DNA of 64,000 nt from Streptomyces regalis (GTDB lineage Bacteria > Actinomycetota > Actinomycetes > Streptomycetales > Streptomycetaceae). The stretch spans positions 1 through 64,000 of the forward strand of contig NZ_LLZG01000092.1 in NCBI RefSeq assembly GCF_001509475.1. The letters are read 5' to 3'. Below, one piece after another: positions 45,417-53,151 of this stretch. Under the pieces are notes generated by a model that was not told the DNA's origin, searched no databases, and worked only from the letters and a program-made list of their open reading frames with translations. Every line of letters starts with the position of its first letter. Positions within the stretch are counted from its first letter, which is position 1. The position numbers were made by a program, and so were the translations under genes.

Positions 45417-46418
45417 TCAGCCGGTGGCCGCGGCTCGCCACTGGGCCGCCGAGCTCGGCGGCAGCAGGTCCGCCGAGGCGGGGCGGTCGGCGTCGAGGAC
45501 CTCGGTGGCGATGCGGACGAAGTCCCAGGTGTCGACGTCCGGCGCCGCCGGGTCGAGGAGGGAGCACAACTCGTCCCAGGTGAGCCGGGTGCCCGTGGCG
45601 ACGGCGGAGCGAATGCGGGCGAGGGACTCCGGGGCGGTCGCCGCCCCGACACGCTTGAGGGCGGCGTCAAGATCGAAGTCGTTCGACGGGAACGTGGCCT
45701 CCAGCCGGGCCACCTCCTCGAAGGCTCGCCGGGTGGCCGTCGTCGCGTCGGCCTGGCGTACCTCGGTGAGCAGCGCGCGGCGCTCCGTCCGGTCCAGGAA
45801 GATGCCGACCTCACGGACGATGTCCGCCGGCTCGTCGGCCACATGGACGAAGTTGATGATCTTGTTGGGCGGGTCGAGCACTGTACGGAGGTGCTCGGGC
45901 CCCCGCGCCTCGGGGTCGGCCGAGCCCTTGAGGTCGGCCAGCCGGACCGAGCCGGGTACCGCGGGGTCGTACCGGTCGTCGCGGACGATCAGCAGCAGGG
46001 AGTCGGTGACGCTGTGCATCAGCGTCATCAGGGCAAGCCGGTCGGTGGTGTAGACGTGCCAGTTGTAACGCCACAGCTCGCGCATCGAGTGCCGGTTGTG
46101 CCGGATTCGAGCGCTGCCGATGATGCTGAAGCCCTGGTCGGCGAGGTAGCGCAGGGTCCGGTCGGCGCGGCGGGCGGCCATGCCGTCGCACTTGAAGCTC
46201 AACAGGCCGAGGGGCGCGAGCTCGGCGGCGGTCGTCGCGGCTGCTTCAGCGGATCCGGAGCCGTCCGACGCGCCGATGACGTCGAGCGCATCCGACCAGC
46301 ACTCGCGGAAGTAGAGGTCCTCGGCGAAGAGTTCGGTCTTGGTGGCCGAGACGGTCAGGGCGGGCCACAGCTCCTCGCCCGGCATCCGGCTGTCGCGTGC
46401 GGGGGGTGCGCTGGTCAT
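45417..46418 (-). CDS. NDK-fold domain protein, paralogue 1
   Basis: A 333-aa soluble protein. The region of residues about 50-200 resembles nucleoside diphosphate kinase: LGLLSFKCDGMAARRADRTL (compare VKPDG), MRELWRYNWHVYTTDRLALM and IINFVHVADEPADIVREVGI, whose His aligns with the NDK catalytic His in its N-x-x-H-G-S-D-S motif. The C-terminal about 110 residues are helical and unknown. Its neighbour (46598-47548) has the same layout. It could phosphorylate or bind a nucleotide. Both genes are divergent from the peptide/PP-loop genes and may belong to that locus. Remote homology, by eye. Confidence 0.6.
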   Translation of the reverse strand: MTSAPPARDSRMPGEELWPALTVSATKTELFAEDLYFRECWSDALDVIGASDGSGSAEAAATTAAELAPLGLLSFKCDGMAARRADRTLRYLADQGFSIIGSARIRHNRHSMRELWRYNWHVYTTDRLALMTLMHSVTDSLLLIVRDDRYDPAVPGSVRLADLKGSADPEARGPEHLRTVLDPPNKIINFVHVADEPADIVREVGIFLDRTERRALLTEVRQADATTATRRAFEEVARLEATFPSNDFDLDAALKRVGAATAPESLARIRSAVATGTRLTWDELCSLLDPAAPDVDTWDFVRIATEVLDADRPASADLLPPSSAAQWRAAATG

Positions 46419-46597
46419 GCGGTCTCTCTCTTCCGGCTCGCTGCGAACGGACAACAAGGAACTACGGGTTGTCGGTCATGGTCTCGGGGCCACGGGCTTC
46501 GCCGCCGTCATGCCGCGGCGGCCGGCGGCGCGGCGCGGCGCGGCGGCTTCGCTCCCCCTCGCACGTCCCTGCGCGTCGCCGCAGTCTGCGTGCGCCG

Positions 46598-47548
46598 TCA
46601 AAACCCGGCGTCCGACTTCCACGACTCGGGCTCGGGATTGGCCAGCACCTTGGGGTGCCCCGGCTCGTCGTACACGATGAAGTACGTGCCGAGCACGGCC
46701 AGGTCCCAGCGCTCGGGGCATGCCCCCGCCGCGTCGAGGTCCGCCAGGAATGCGCGCCACCCGATGCGCTCGCCCCGTTCCATACGCTGAAGAGCGTGGC
46801 GCGCGGACTCGGCAGCCGGGCCCGGTGCGGCCGCTGCCACCGACTCGGCCACCCTGCTCAGCGCGTCGGCTGAGGCCAGGGAGCGGGTGGGGGCGGCGAA
46901 GCGCTCCAGGGCCTGGTCGAGGGCGTCCTTGTCCTGGGCGGTGAGGGCGCCGCACGCAAGGCTGTCGAGCAGCGCCCGGCGGGCTGGGACGTCGAAGAGC
47001 AGGCCGAGTTCGCGCAGCAGGTCCGCCGGTTCATCGGCGACGTGGACATAGCTGAGGACACGGTTCGGCTGGCCGAGCAGGCTGCGCAGCGTGCCGGGCT
47101 TCTGGGCCTCCAGCGTGGCCGAACCCTTGAGCGTGGACAGCCGTACGGTGCCGGGGAGTTCATGGCCGGGCTCACCGCGCAGCAGCAGGAACAGCGCGGG
47201 GCCCGCCCCGAGCAGCGACTCGTTGACCGCGAGCCGGTCCAGCGTGGCCGACGTGAGCTGGTAGCGCCACAGCTCGCGCCAGTGGAACGGCTGGAAGCGG
47301 AACTCCCGTACGGCCACGGGGGTGAAGCCGTGCTCGGTCAGGTACTCCAGGACCGGGGGCAGCTTGCCTGCCGCAAGGCCGTCCGGCTTGACCATCAGCA
47401 GGGCCGTGTCCCGCAGTACGGTGGCGAGGCCCCCGGCGCCGAGCGCCTCCTCGGCGTCGCACAGACCTTCACGGAAGTAGGTCTCACGGGCGTACAGATC
47501 TCTTTTGGTCTGACTGCGGGTCAGCGTCGACCAGTCGAGCGTTGCCAT
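46598..47548 (-). CDS. NDK-fold domain protein, paralogue 2
   Basis: A 316-aa protein with a clearer nucleoside diphosphate kinase pattern: TALLMVKPDGLAAGKLPPVL (the K-P-D-G of NDK), LTEHGFTPVAVREFRFQPFH, WRELWRYQLTSATLDRLAVN, then VLSYVHVADEPADLLRELGL with the candidate phospho-His. Standard NDK is about 140 aa; here it has about 40 extra residues in front and about 130 behind. Shared HVADEPAD and RELWRY motifs show that the two genes are tandem duplicates that have diverged. The 346-base space upstream of it separates it from the 70-aa peptide gene read rightward. Confidence 0.65.
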   Translation of the reverse strand: MATLDWSTLTRSQTKRDLYARETYFREGLCDAEEALGAGGLATVLRDTALLMVKPDGLAAGKLPPVLEYLTEHGFTPVAVREFRFQPFHWRELWRYQLTSATLDRLAVNESLLGAGPALFLLLRGEPGHELPGTVRLSTLKGSATLEAQKPGTLRSLLGQPNRVLSYVHVADEPADLLRELGLLFDVPARRALLDSLACGALTAQDKDALDQALERFAAPTRSLASADALSRVAESVAAAAPGPAAESARHALQRMERGERIGWRAFLADLDAAGACPERWDLAVLGTYFIVYDEPGHPKVLANPEPESWKSDAGF

Positions 47549-47894
47549 CGAACCTTCCCCCGGTGCCGGTTACGAATGCTGCCGTCGCCCGGATGCTAGC
47601 AGGTTCACATTTCAGGACCGGATCACGTGAGACGCGATTTTGGAATCGCAGCCCGAGCCCTCCTCCAGGCGAGACAAGTTCGCCGCATTATGCGCCGAGA
47701 TCACTCACCGGAAAGGACGTCGAGGGTCAATTCGGACACACCCCCGCTTGGTCAAGATGTCATGGGTAAAGAAATTTCCCAGGTCAGAAGTGTTCGGCGG
47801 CCCACTCTGAGCCTTGACGGCCTCGACCGGCATCCGGCTAACCTCCGACTGCGGGAAATTCCTCCCGTCCATCGAATTAAGGAGGGTGGTCCAC
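47549..47894. promoter_or_regulatory. 346-base divergent regulatory region before peptide 1
   Basis: No credible gene lies here. TTGACG (47814-47819) with TAACCT (47839-47844), 19 bases apart, is a possible sigma-70 promoter for the peptide gene. TTGACG lies in the 12-mer GCCTTGACGGCC (47811-47822), which also occurs upstream of the second peptide gene. A small dyad CGGGA..TCCCG (47852-47867) and a strong AAGGAGG (47879-47885) precede the ATG. The left part is AT-richer (GCATTATGCGCC) and should hold the promoter of the minus-strand NDK genes. Confidence 0.5.
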
Positions 47895-48107
47895 ATGCGT
47901 AACGCTGTTTCCACCGCTGTGCAGAGCAGCAACTTCAACCTGAAGAATGAGGTCGTCGAGCTCATTCCTTCCGGGGTTGCCGCCGAGCGCGCCGTCCTGG
48001 GCGTCCGTGAGCTGGAGGCGTTCCGCGCTGCCGGTTCCTTCGTGCCGGCCTCGAAGCACGGCCTCGAGGTCATCACCGGCGCGAGCTGCGAGACCGGCGC
48101 CCAGTAA
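47895..48107 (+). CDS. Small peptide 1, candidate RiPP precursor or carrier (70 aa)
   Basis: A 70-aa peptide from ATG 47895, with an excellent AAGGAGG 9 bases upstream. The N-terminal part is leader-like: STAVQSSNFNLKNEVVELIP, then a helical AAERAVLGVRELEAFRAAGS. The C-terminus GLEVITGASCETGAQ has the only Cys and looks like a core or attachment site. It has no signal peptide or membrane segment. It is followed at once by a perfect 17-bp hairpin and then by a PP-loop ATPase operon. This is the classic layout in which the peptide is made in excess over its enzymes. I do not recognise the family. A small regulator is the alternative. Confidence 0.75.
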   Translation: MRNAVSTAVQSSNFNLKNEVVELIPSGVAAERAVLGVRELEAFRAAGSFVPASKHGLEVITGASCETGAQ

Positions 48108-48113
48108 TCAAAC

Positions 48114-48153
48114 GCCGGGTGGGACCGCCGATTCGCCGGCGGTCCCACCCGGC
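48114..48153 (+). terminator. Strong attenuator/terminator hairpin after peptide 1
   Basis: Perfect 17-bp stem: GCCGGGTGGGACCGCCG (48114-48130) with CGGCGGTCCCACCCGGC (48137-48153), loop ATTCGC. It begins 6 bases after the peptide stop and lies 84 bases before the PP-loop gene. It should end or attenuate most transcripts, leaving the enzymes at lower level. Confidence 0.9.
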
Positions 48154-48237
48154 ACCTTTCGTTCCGCATCCACGCTTTTCACACCGCCCGCGAAAACGGC
48201 GGACCGGCCCACCCTTACTGCTGGATAGGAAAAGGTC

Positions 48238-49470
48238 ATGACCGACTCTTCGTCCCGCGCGCTGCCCACGGTTTCTGTTGTGACCTCGCACGGCCGGCAG
48301 CCGCTGAGCGGCGCAGCCGACGAGCGCCTCATCGACATCCTCAGCCGGAACCACGTCCCGTGGTCCGCGGTCGCAGCCTATGCCGTTCCGGAATCCGGCG
48401 GGGACCTGCGTCTTTCGCCGTCACTCGACCGCACCCTGGCCGAGTTCGAGGACACATCCGAAATCCTGCTCTATTTCAATCGGAACGTGAACCCCTTCAA
48501 TTTCTCGATCGAGGATTTCAAGACGATCGAGAGCGACCACCCGGGTGAAGAGGCGACTGAGTACATCTACCAGCGTCTCGACAACGAGACCGGCACCGCC
48601 GAGTCCTTCCTGAAGAAACTGAGCCCCGAGGAGTGCCGGCAGATCATCGCCGACCGGGTGGGCGACACAGTCCGCGCGAACGTGCCCGCGGGCGCCGACC
48701 TGGTCGTCGGCGTCAGCGGCGGCGGTGACAGCAATGCCCTGCTGTACGGCCTCAGTCAGCTGTCCGATCACGGCATCACCGTCCATCCGGTGATCCTCAA
48801 GGGAATTCCGGACTGGGACGCCGGAGTGCCGCGCGCACAGGCGCTGTGCGAGAAATACGGTCTCGAACTGACCGTGATCGAGGCCGATGAGGTGAAGCAA
48901 CTGCTGGGCATTCCGGCCGACTCGGTGGATCTGATCGACCGGTTCGAGCGCGAGTTCCAGGGCGACGACTTCGAGTTCCTCGGCACGCTGATGATCCGGC
49001 TCGCGCTGTCCAAGGCGGCCCGGGACATCGGCACGTCGTACATCGCGACCGGAGTGAACCTCGAGGACATCGTCTGCGAGAACCTCTTCCGGGTCACCAC
49101 GGGCTTGAAGCCGGCGGCCTTCCCGAAGCGGCAGATCGGTGACACGACGCTCGTCCTGCCGCTGTGGCTGTGCCCCAAGCGCATCATCGACGGCTGCTTC
49201 CCCAAGTACTCGCTGGAGAACTACGACGCCCGCTACCCCTGCTTCTCGCTCGGCCGCAACCTCTACTACAGCGTGGTCTACGCCCTTCAGTCGCAGTTCC
49301 CGGGCTACCTGGAGCAGGTCGCCCACGGGCTGTCGCAGCTCAGCATGAAGGACCCGGTCGAGTACACGTACAACGAGCAGCTCGGCTTCCACGTCGAGCG
49401 GACCGTTCCCTTTCCCCTGCTGCGCAGGTTCCAGAAGATGCTCGGCGGCGCGCAGCCGACCGCCGGCTGA
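48238..49470 (+). CDS. PP-loop ATPase (asparagine synthetase / N-sugar amidotransferase-like)
   Basis: A 410-aa ATP-pyrophosphatase. The PP-loop is LVVGVSGGGDSNALLYGLSQ at about residue 157; IRLALSKAARDIGTSYIATG with VNLEDIVCENLF continues the adenylating fold. It most resembles the WbpG/N-acetyl-sugar amidotransferase and asparagine synthetase C-domain group but has no glutaminase domain. The N-terminal about 85 residues (VSVVTSHGRQPLSGAADERL, IDILSRNHVPWSAVAAYAV) look like a small ubiquitin-like or ferredoxin-like fold; this is a guess. Predicted role: adenylate a carboxylate or amide for attack by an amine or sulfur, possibly on peptide 1. It starts at ATG 48238 after GGATAGGAAAAGG. Confidence 0.75.
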   Translation: MTDSSSRALPTVSVVTSHGRQPLSGAADERLIDILSRNHVPWSAVAAYAVPESGGDLRLSPSLDRTLAEFEDTSEILLYFNRNVNPFNFSIEDFKTIESDHPGEEATEYIYQRLDNETGTAESFLKKLSPEECRQIIADRVGDTVRANVPAGADLVVGVSGGGDSNALLYGLSQLSDHGITVHPVILKGIPDWDAGVPRAQALCEKYGLELTVIEADEVKQLLGIPADSVDLIDRFEREFQGDDFEFLGTLMIRLALSKAARDIGTSYIATGVNLEDIVCENLFRVTTGLKPAAFPKRQIGDTTLVLPLWLCPKRIIDGCFPKYSLENYDARYPCFSLGRNLYYSVVYALQSQFPGYLEQVAHGLSQLSMKDPVEYTYNEQLGFHVERTVPFPLLRRFQKMLGGAQPTAG

Positions 49471-49490
49471 CCGGGCGGGACGGCAAGGAG

Positions 49491-51581
49491 ATGACCGCGC
49501 ACTGCGTCGTCGTGGTCGGCGGTGGCCCCATGTGCACCTACGCCCTGGCGCATCTGGCGGCCGTTCTGCCCGAGGCGCCGCCGGCCGCGCGGGTGCGGCT
49601 TGTGGTCTTCGAGCGGGGTGGCCGGGCGGGTGCGGGCGAGGTGCACAGCGATGCGCAGCCGCAGACCGGCTATCTCAACCGGGTCGCCGGGCAGATCGCC
49701 TTCGCCCCTGACGAGTCGAGCGACCCGCCCCGCAAGCTGCTGCCCGCCCGGCTGCGGCCCACCTTCCAGGAGTGGTGTGCCGAGCGCCACGCCCGCACCC
49801 AGCACCCCGACTTCGCGCTACGCCCGCACGAGGTGCCCCGTCGCTATGTCCACGGGCTGGCCCTGCGCGAGCTGTTCCTGCGGTACGTGGAGCGGCTGCG
49901 GGGCGTGCCCGGGGTCACGGTCGAACTGCGCGGCACCGAGGTCACGGACGTGACGCGGACCGGCGCCCGCGCCGAAGACCGCGACCGTTTCCTGCTGCGA
50001 TCCGCCGACGGGCGTGAACTCGCCGCCGACGAGATCCTGTTCGTCACCGGCCACTCCTGGAACACCCCCGCGCCGGGCAGCGAGGAGGAGCGGCTCGCGG
50101 CGCACGCGGGGTATGTGCCGACGCCGTATCCCCTGGCCGACCGGCTGGACGAGCGGGCGGTGCGGCCCGGCCGGCCGGTACTGGTGCGCGGGCTCGGGCT
50201 GACCGCCATCGACGTCTTCCTCCAGCTCACCGAGGGGCGCGGCGGTGTCTTCGTGGCCGACGGGGACGCGGCGCCGCACGGGCTGCGTTATGTACCGACC
50301 GGCCGCGAGCCGTCGGTCATCGTCGCCGTCAGCCCCAGCGGGGTGCCGGTTTCGGGCCGCCCGTTGAACGCCAAGGTGGGCGATCCGGCCCGGCTCGAGC
50401 ACACCGGCGTCTTCTTCACGGTCGACGCGGTACGCGCTCTGCGCTCCCGGGTCGGGGTGCGCCTTCCGGACGGTCGCCGTCCCCTCGACTTCGACGAGCA
50501 TCTCTTCCCGCTGGTCTGCCTGGAGATGGCATGGGTGCACCATCGCACCGTGCGCGGTGACGCGGCCGTACGGCAGCTGTACGACGCGGTCACGCCGGCG
50601 TACCGCGACTTCCTGGCGGGGCGCGGACCGTGGGGCGAGGAGGGCGCGGACGCACTGGTCCGGGCCTTGGAGAGACCGCTCGGTGAGAGGGACGGCAACG
50701 ACGGGGCCGACGAGGACTCCGGTCGGTTCGCATGGCGTGTGCTGCTCGATCCGTTGCCCGCCGGTTCGGCCCGGCGTGGGGACGACGGGGCCGACTGGGC
50801 CCGACGGGTCGATGCCTATCTGCGCCGGGATCACCGGGACGCCCTGGAGGGCAACCTGCGCAACGCGGTCAAGGCGGCCTGCGACGGGGTCTGGCGCGAT
50901 CTGCGCGCCGTCTTCGGGGCGGCCGTGGACTTCGGCGGGCTGACCCCCGACTCCCACCGGCGTTTCGTCCGCAACCATCTGCGCCACTACAACCGGCTCT
51001 CCAACGGCGCGGGCCTGGAGCCGATGCGCAAGGTGCTGGCACTGCTGGACGCGGGGCTGCTCGACCTGTCGGTCGGGCCGGAGCCCGCAGTGCGTCCGGG
51101 CAGTGAGGACGGCGCGGCGTTCACCGTGACGGGCGGGTGCACCGGTGTCATCCGGTCGGTGGACGCCGTGGTGGAGGGCCGGGTGCACCCCTTCGACCCC
51201 CGCCGTGACGTGCTGCCGCTGTACCGCTCGCTGCTGGACGCCGGTCTGGTACGGCTCTGGCGCAACCGTGGCCCGGCCGGCACCGACGACTTCGTGCCGG
51301 GCGCGCTGGACCTCACCGACCGCTTCCACCCCGTACTCCCCGACGGCTCGACCGAACCCCGGCTCACCTTCCTCGGTGCCCCCGCCGAAGGACTCCGGGT
51401 TTTCCAGCAGAGCGCCGCCCGGCCGTTCTCCAACAGCTCGGTCCTCGCCGTCGCCGCGGACTGGGCCGAGGAGGCGGCGCAGCGCATGGCGCAGGTCCCG
51501 CCCGCGCGCACCCCGGCGGCAACCGACCCCGCCGCACCCCATCCCACAGCCCCTGATCCCGAAGGGCGGACCACGCAGTGA
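49491..51581 (+). CDS. FAD/NAD(P)-binding oxidoreductase (FAD_NAD_binding_9 type)
   Basis: A 696-aa protein. The dinucleotide fold starts at once: MTAHCVVVVGGGPMCTYALA, then VRLVVFERGGRAGAGEVHSD and QTGYLNRVAGQIAFAPDES. A second glycine-rich region is PVLVRGLGLTAIDVFLQLTE, followed by GLRYVPTGREPSVIVAVSPS. The C-terminal half is family-specific (CTGVIRSVDAVVEGRVHPFD; RPFSNSSVLAVAADWAEEAA). This group is found beside ligases in natural product clusters; the chemistry is not settled. ATG 49491 has AAGGAG directly against it, so initiation may be inefficient, may rely on coupling to the gene 20 bases upstream, or may occur at GTG 49512. Confidence 0.78.
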   Translation: MTAHCVVVVGGGPMCTYALAHLAAVLPEAPPAARVRLVVFERGGRAGAGEVHSDAQPQTGYLNRVAGQIAFAPDESSDPPRKLLPARLRPTFQEWCAERHARTQHPDFALRPHEVPRRYVHGLALRELFLRYVERLRGVPGVTVELRGTEVTDVTRTGARAEDRDRFLLRSADGRELAADEILFVTGHSWNTPAPGSEEERLAAHAGYVPTPYPLADRLDERAVRPGRPVLVRGLGLTAIDVFLQLTEGRGGVFVADGDAAPHGLRYVPTGREPSVIVAVSPSGVPVSGRPLNAKVGDPARLEHTGVFFTVDAVRALRSRVGVRLPDGRRPLDFDEHLFPLVCLEMAWVHHRTVRGDAAVRQLYDAVTPAYRDFLAGRGPWGEEGADALVRALERPLGERDGNDGADEDSGRFAWRVLLDPLPAGSARRGDDGADWARRVDAYLRRDHRDALEGNLRNAVKAACDGVWRDLRAVFGAAVDFGGLTPDSHRRFVRNHLRHYNRLSNGAGLEPMRKVLALLDAGLLDLSVGPEPAVRPGSEDGAAFTVTGGCTGVIRSVDAVVEGRVHPFDPRRDVLPLYRSLLDAGLVRLWRNRGPAGTDDFVPGALDLTDRFHPVLPDGSTEPRLTFLGAPAEGLRVFQQSAARPFSNSSVLAVAADWAEEAAQRMAQVPPARTPAATDPAAPHPTAPDPEGRTTQ

Positions 51582-52903
51582 CACGGCACCCTCATATGCG
51601 CCTCGGGGCCTTCCTCTACCCGACCGGCTATCACGTCGCGGCGTGGCGGCACCCCGAGGTGCCCGCCGACGCCGGGGTGGACATCGGGCACTACGCCGAG
51701 CTGGCGCGCACCGCGGAGCGCGGCAAGCTGGACTTCCTCTTCCTGCCGGACAGTTCGGCCATGCGCGGAGGGGACACGGCGGAGCTGAGCCGTACCGCCA
51801 TCCGGTACGTGGCCCAGTTCGAGCCGCTCACCCTGCTCGGCGCGCTGGCCGGCGTCACCGAGCGGATCGGGCTGACGGCCACGATCTCCGCCACGTACAA
51901 CGAGCCCTACCACTCGGCCCGGATGCTCGCCTCGCTGGACCACATCAGCCGGGGTCGGGCCGGCTGGAACCTGGTGACCTCGCAGAACCCGTACGAGGCC
52001 TACAACTTCGGTCTGCCCGAGCATCCCGAGCACGGCGTCCGGTACGCCAGGGCGCAGGAGTTCGCCCAGGTGGTCAAGGGCCTGTGGGACACCTGGAGTG
52101 ACGACGCCTGGGTGCGGGACAAGGCGGCCGGGCGGTTCTTCGACCCCGCGGGGGTCCGGCCGCTCGACCACCACGGGGAGCACTTCTCGGTGCGTGGACC
52201 GCTCAACATGCCGCGCTGCCCGCAGGGCCACCCGGTGACGCTGCAGGCGGGGTCCTCGGACACCGGCCGCGATCTGGCCGCCGCGACCGCGGACGTGGTG
52301 TTCACGGCGCAGCATTCCCGGGAGCAGGCGCTGGCCTTCACCGAGGACGTGCGGGCGCGGGCGGAGAAACTCGGTCGCGATCCCGAGGGCGTGAAGGTCC
52401 TGGCCGGGGTCTTCCCCTTCGTGGGCCGTACCCGGGCCGAGGCGGAGGAGAAGGTGGAGCGGCTGCAGGATCTGATCGACCCTCAGGTGGGTCTCGGGCT
52501 GCTCTCCAGCGAGCTGGGCCATGCCGACCTTGACGGTAGCGACCTGGACGGGCCGCTGCCGGACATCCCGGTGTCCAACTCGGGTCGGTCGCGGCGCGAT
52601 CTGCTCGTACGGATGGCGCGGGAGGAGGGGCTCACCGTCCGGCAGCTCTACAAGCGGGTGGCCGGGTCCCGGGGACACTGGCAGGTCGTGGGCACGCCCG
52701 AGTCGGTCGCCGACGAGCTCGCGGACTGGTTCCACAGCGGGGCGGTGGACGGCTTCATCGTGATGCCGCCGTATCTGCCGGGTGGTCTGGAGGACTTCGT
52801 CGACCTCGTGGTGCCCGAGCTGCGCCGGCGCGGCCTGTTCCGCACGGAGTACACGGGGACGACGCTGCGCGACCACCTCGGCCTCGCGAGGCCGGGCCGG
52901 TGA
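51578..52903 (+). CDS. LLM-class flavin-dependent monooxygenase (NtaA/SnaA/DszA family)
   Basis: A 441-aa FMN-dependent oxygenase. Start region MRLGAFLYPTGYHVAAWRHP, then ARTAERGKLDFLFLPDSSAM, RIGLTATISATYNEPYHSAR, LDHISRGRAGWNLVTSQNPY and PVTLQAGSSDTGRDLAAATA, all typical of the NtaA/SnaA/DszA subgroup, which uses FMNH2 from a separate reductase. Such enzymes hydroxylate or cleave at C, N or S. GTG 51578 overlaps the stop of the FAD gene (GTGA), and its own stop overlaps the next GTG. It is predicted to oxidise the intermediate made by the upstream enzymes. No flavin reductase is adjacent; the FAD protein may fill that role. Confidence 0.9.
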   Translation: MTRHPHMRLGAFLYPTGYHVAAWRHPEVPADAGVDIGHYAELARTAERGKLDFLFLPDSSAMRGGDTAELSRTAIRYVAQFEPLTLLGALAGVTERIGLTATISATYNEPYHSARMLASLDHISRGRAGWNLVTSQNPYEAYNFGLPEHPEHGVRYARAQEFAQVVKGLWDTWSDDAWVRDKAAGRFFDPAGVRPLDHHGEHFSVRGPLNMPRCPQGHPVTLQAGSSDTGRDLAAATADVVFTAQHSREQALAFTEDVRARAEKLGRDPEGVKVLAGVFPFVGRTRAEAEEKVERLQDLIDPQVGLGLLSSELGHADLDGSDLDGPLPDIPVSNSGRSRRDLLVRMAREEGLTVRQLYKRVAGSRGHWQVVGTPESVADELADWFHSGAVDGFIVMPPYLPGGLEDFVDLVVPELRRRGLFRTEYTGTTLRDHLGLARPGR

Positions 52904-53151
52904 GCGGGCCGGCCGGGCAGGACCGGCAGGACGCGCCGGCCGGGCGGGATCACGCCGCGGAGTTCGACCGGGTGATGGCGCGCGCGGGGTTGCCGGTGCC
53001 TGCCGAGTGGCGGGCCGGGACCGTCGCCTCGTACGCCGAACTCATGGCGCTCACCCCCTTGTTGCGCATGGCTGACCGACCGGTCGGCAGCGAGCCCTCG
53101 GCCGTGTACCGGATGCGGGCGGGCGACGACGAGGGGACGAAGGATGTCTGA
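52900..53151 (+). CDS. AtzG-like small subunit (DUF4089)
   Basis: An 83-aa protein coupled to the amidase gene by an 8-base overlap. After a Gly/Asp-rich head, the domain AAEFDRVMARAGLPVPAEWR, AGTVASYAELMALTPLLRM, EPSAVYRMR matches the AtzG/DUF4089 pattern. AtzG binds and stabilises the amidase AtzE, which hydrolyses 1-carboxybiuret in cyanurate catabolism. Its presence says that the following enzyme is an AtzE-type heteromeric amidohydrolase. GTG 52900 overlaps the previous stop. Confidence 0.75.
   Translation: MSGPAGQDRQDAPAGRDHAAEFDRVMARAGLPVPAEWRAGTVASYAELMALTPLLRMADRPVGSEPSAVYRMRAGDDEGTKDV

Noticed and set aside
47627..47902. 91-codon plus-strand frame overlapping the promoter region of peptide 1
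   Set aside because: No ribosome binding site, Arg-rich composition, and it covers the putative promoter and Shine-Dalgarno of the 70-aa peptide.
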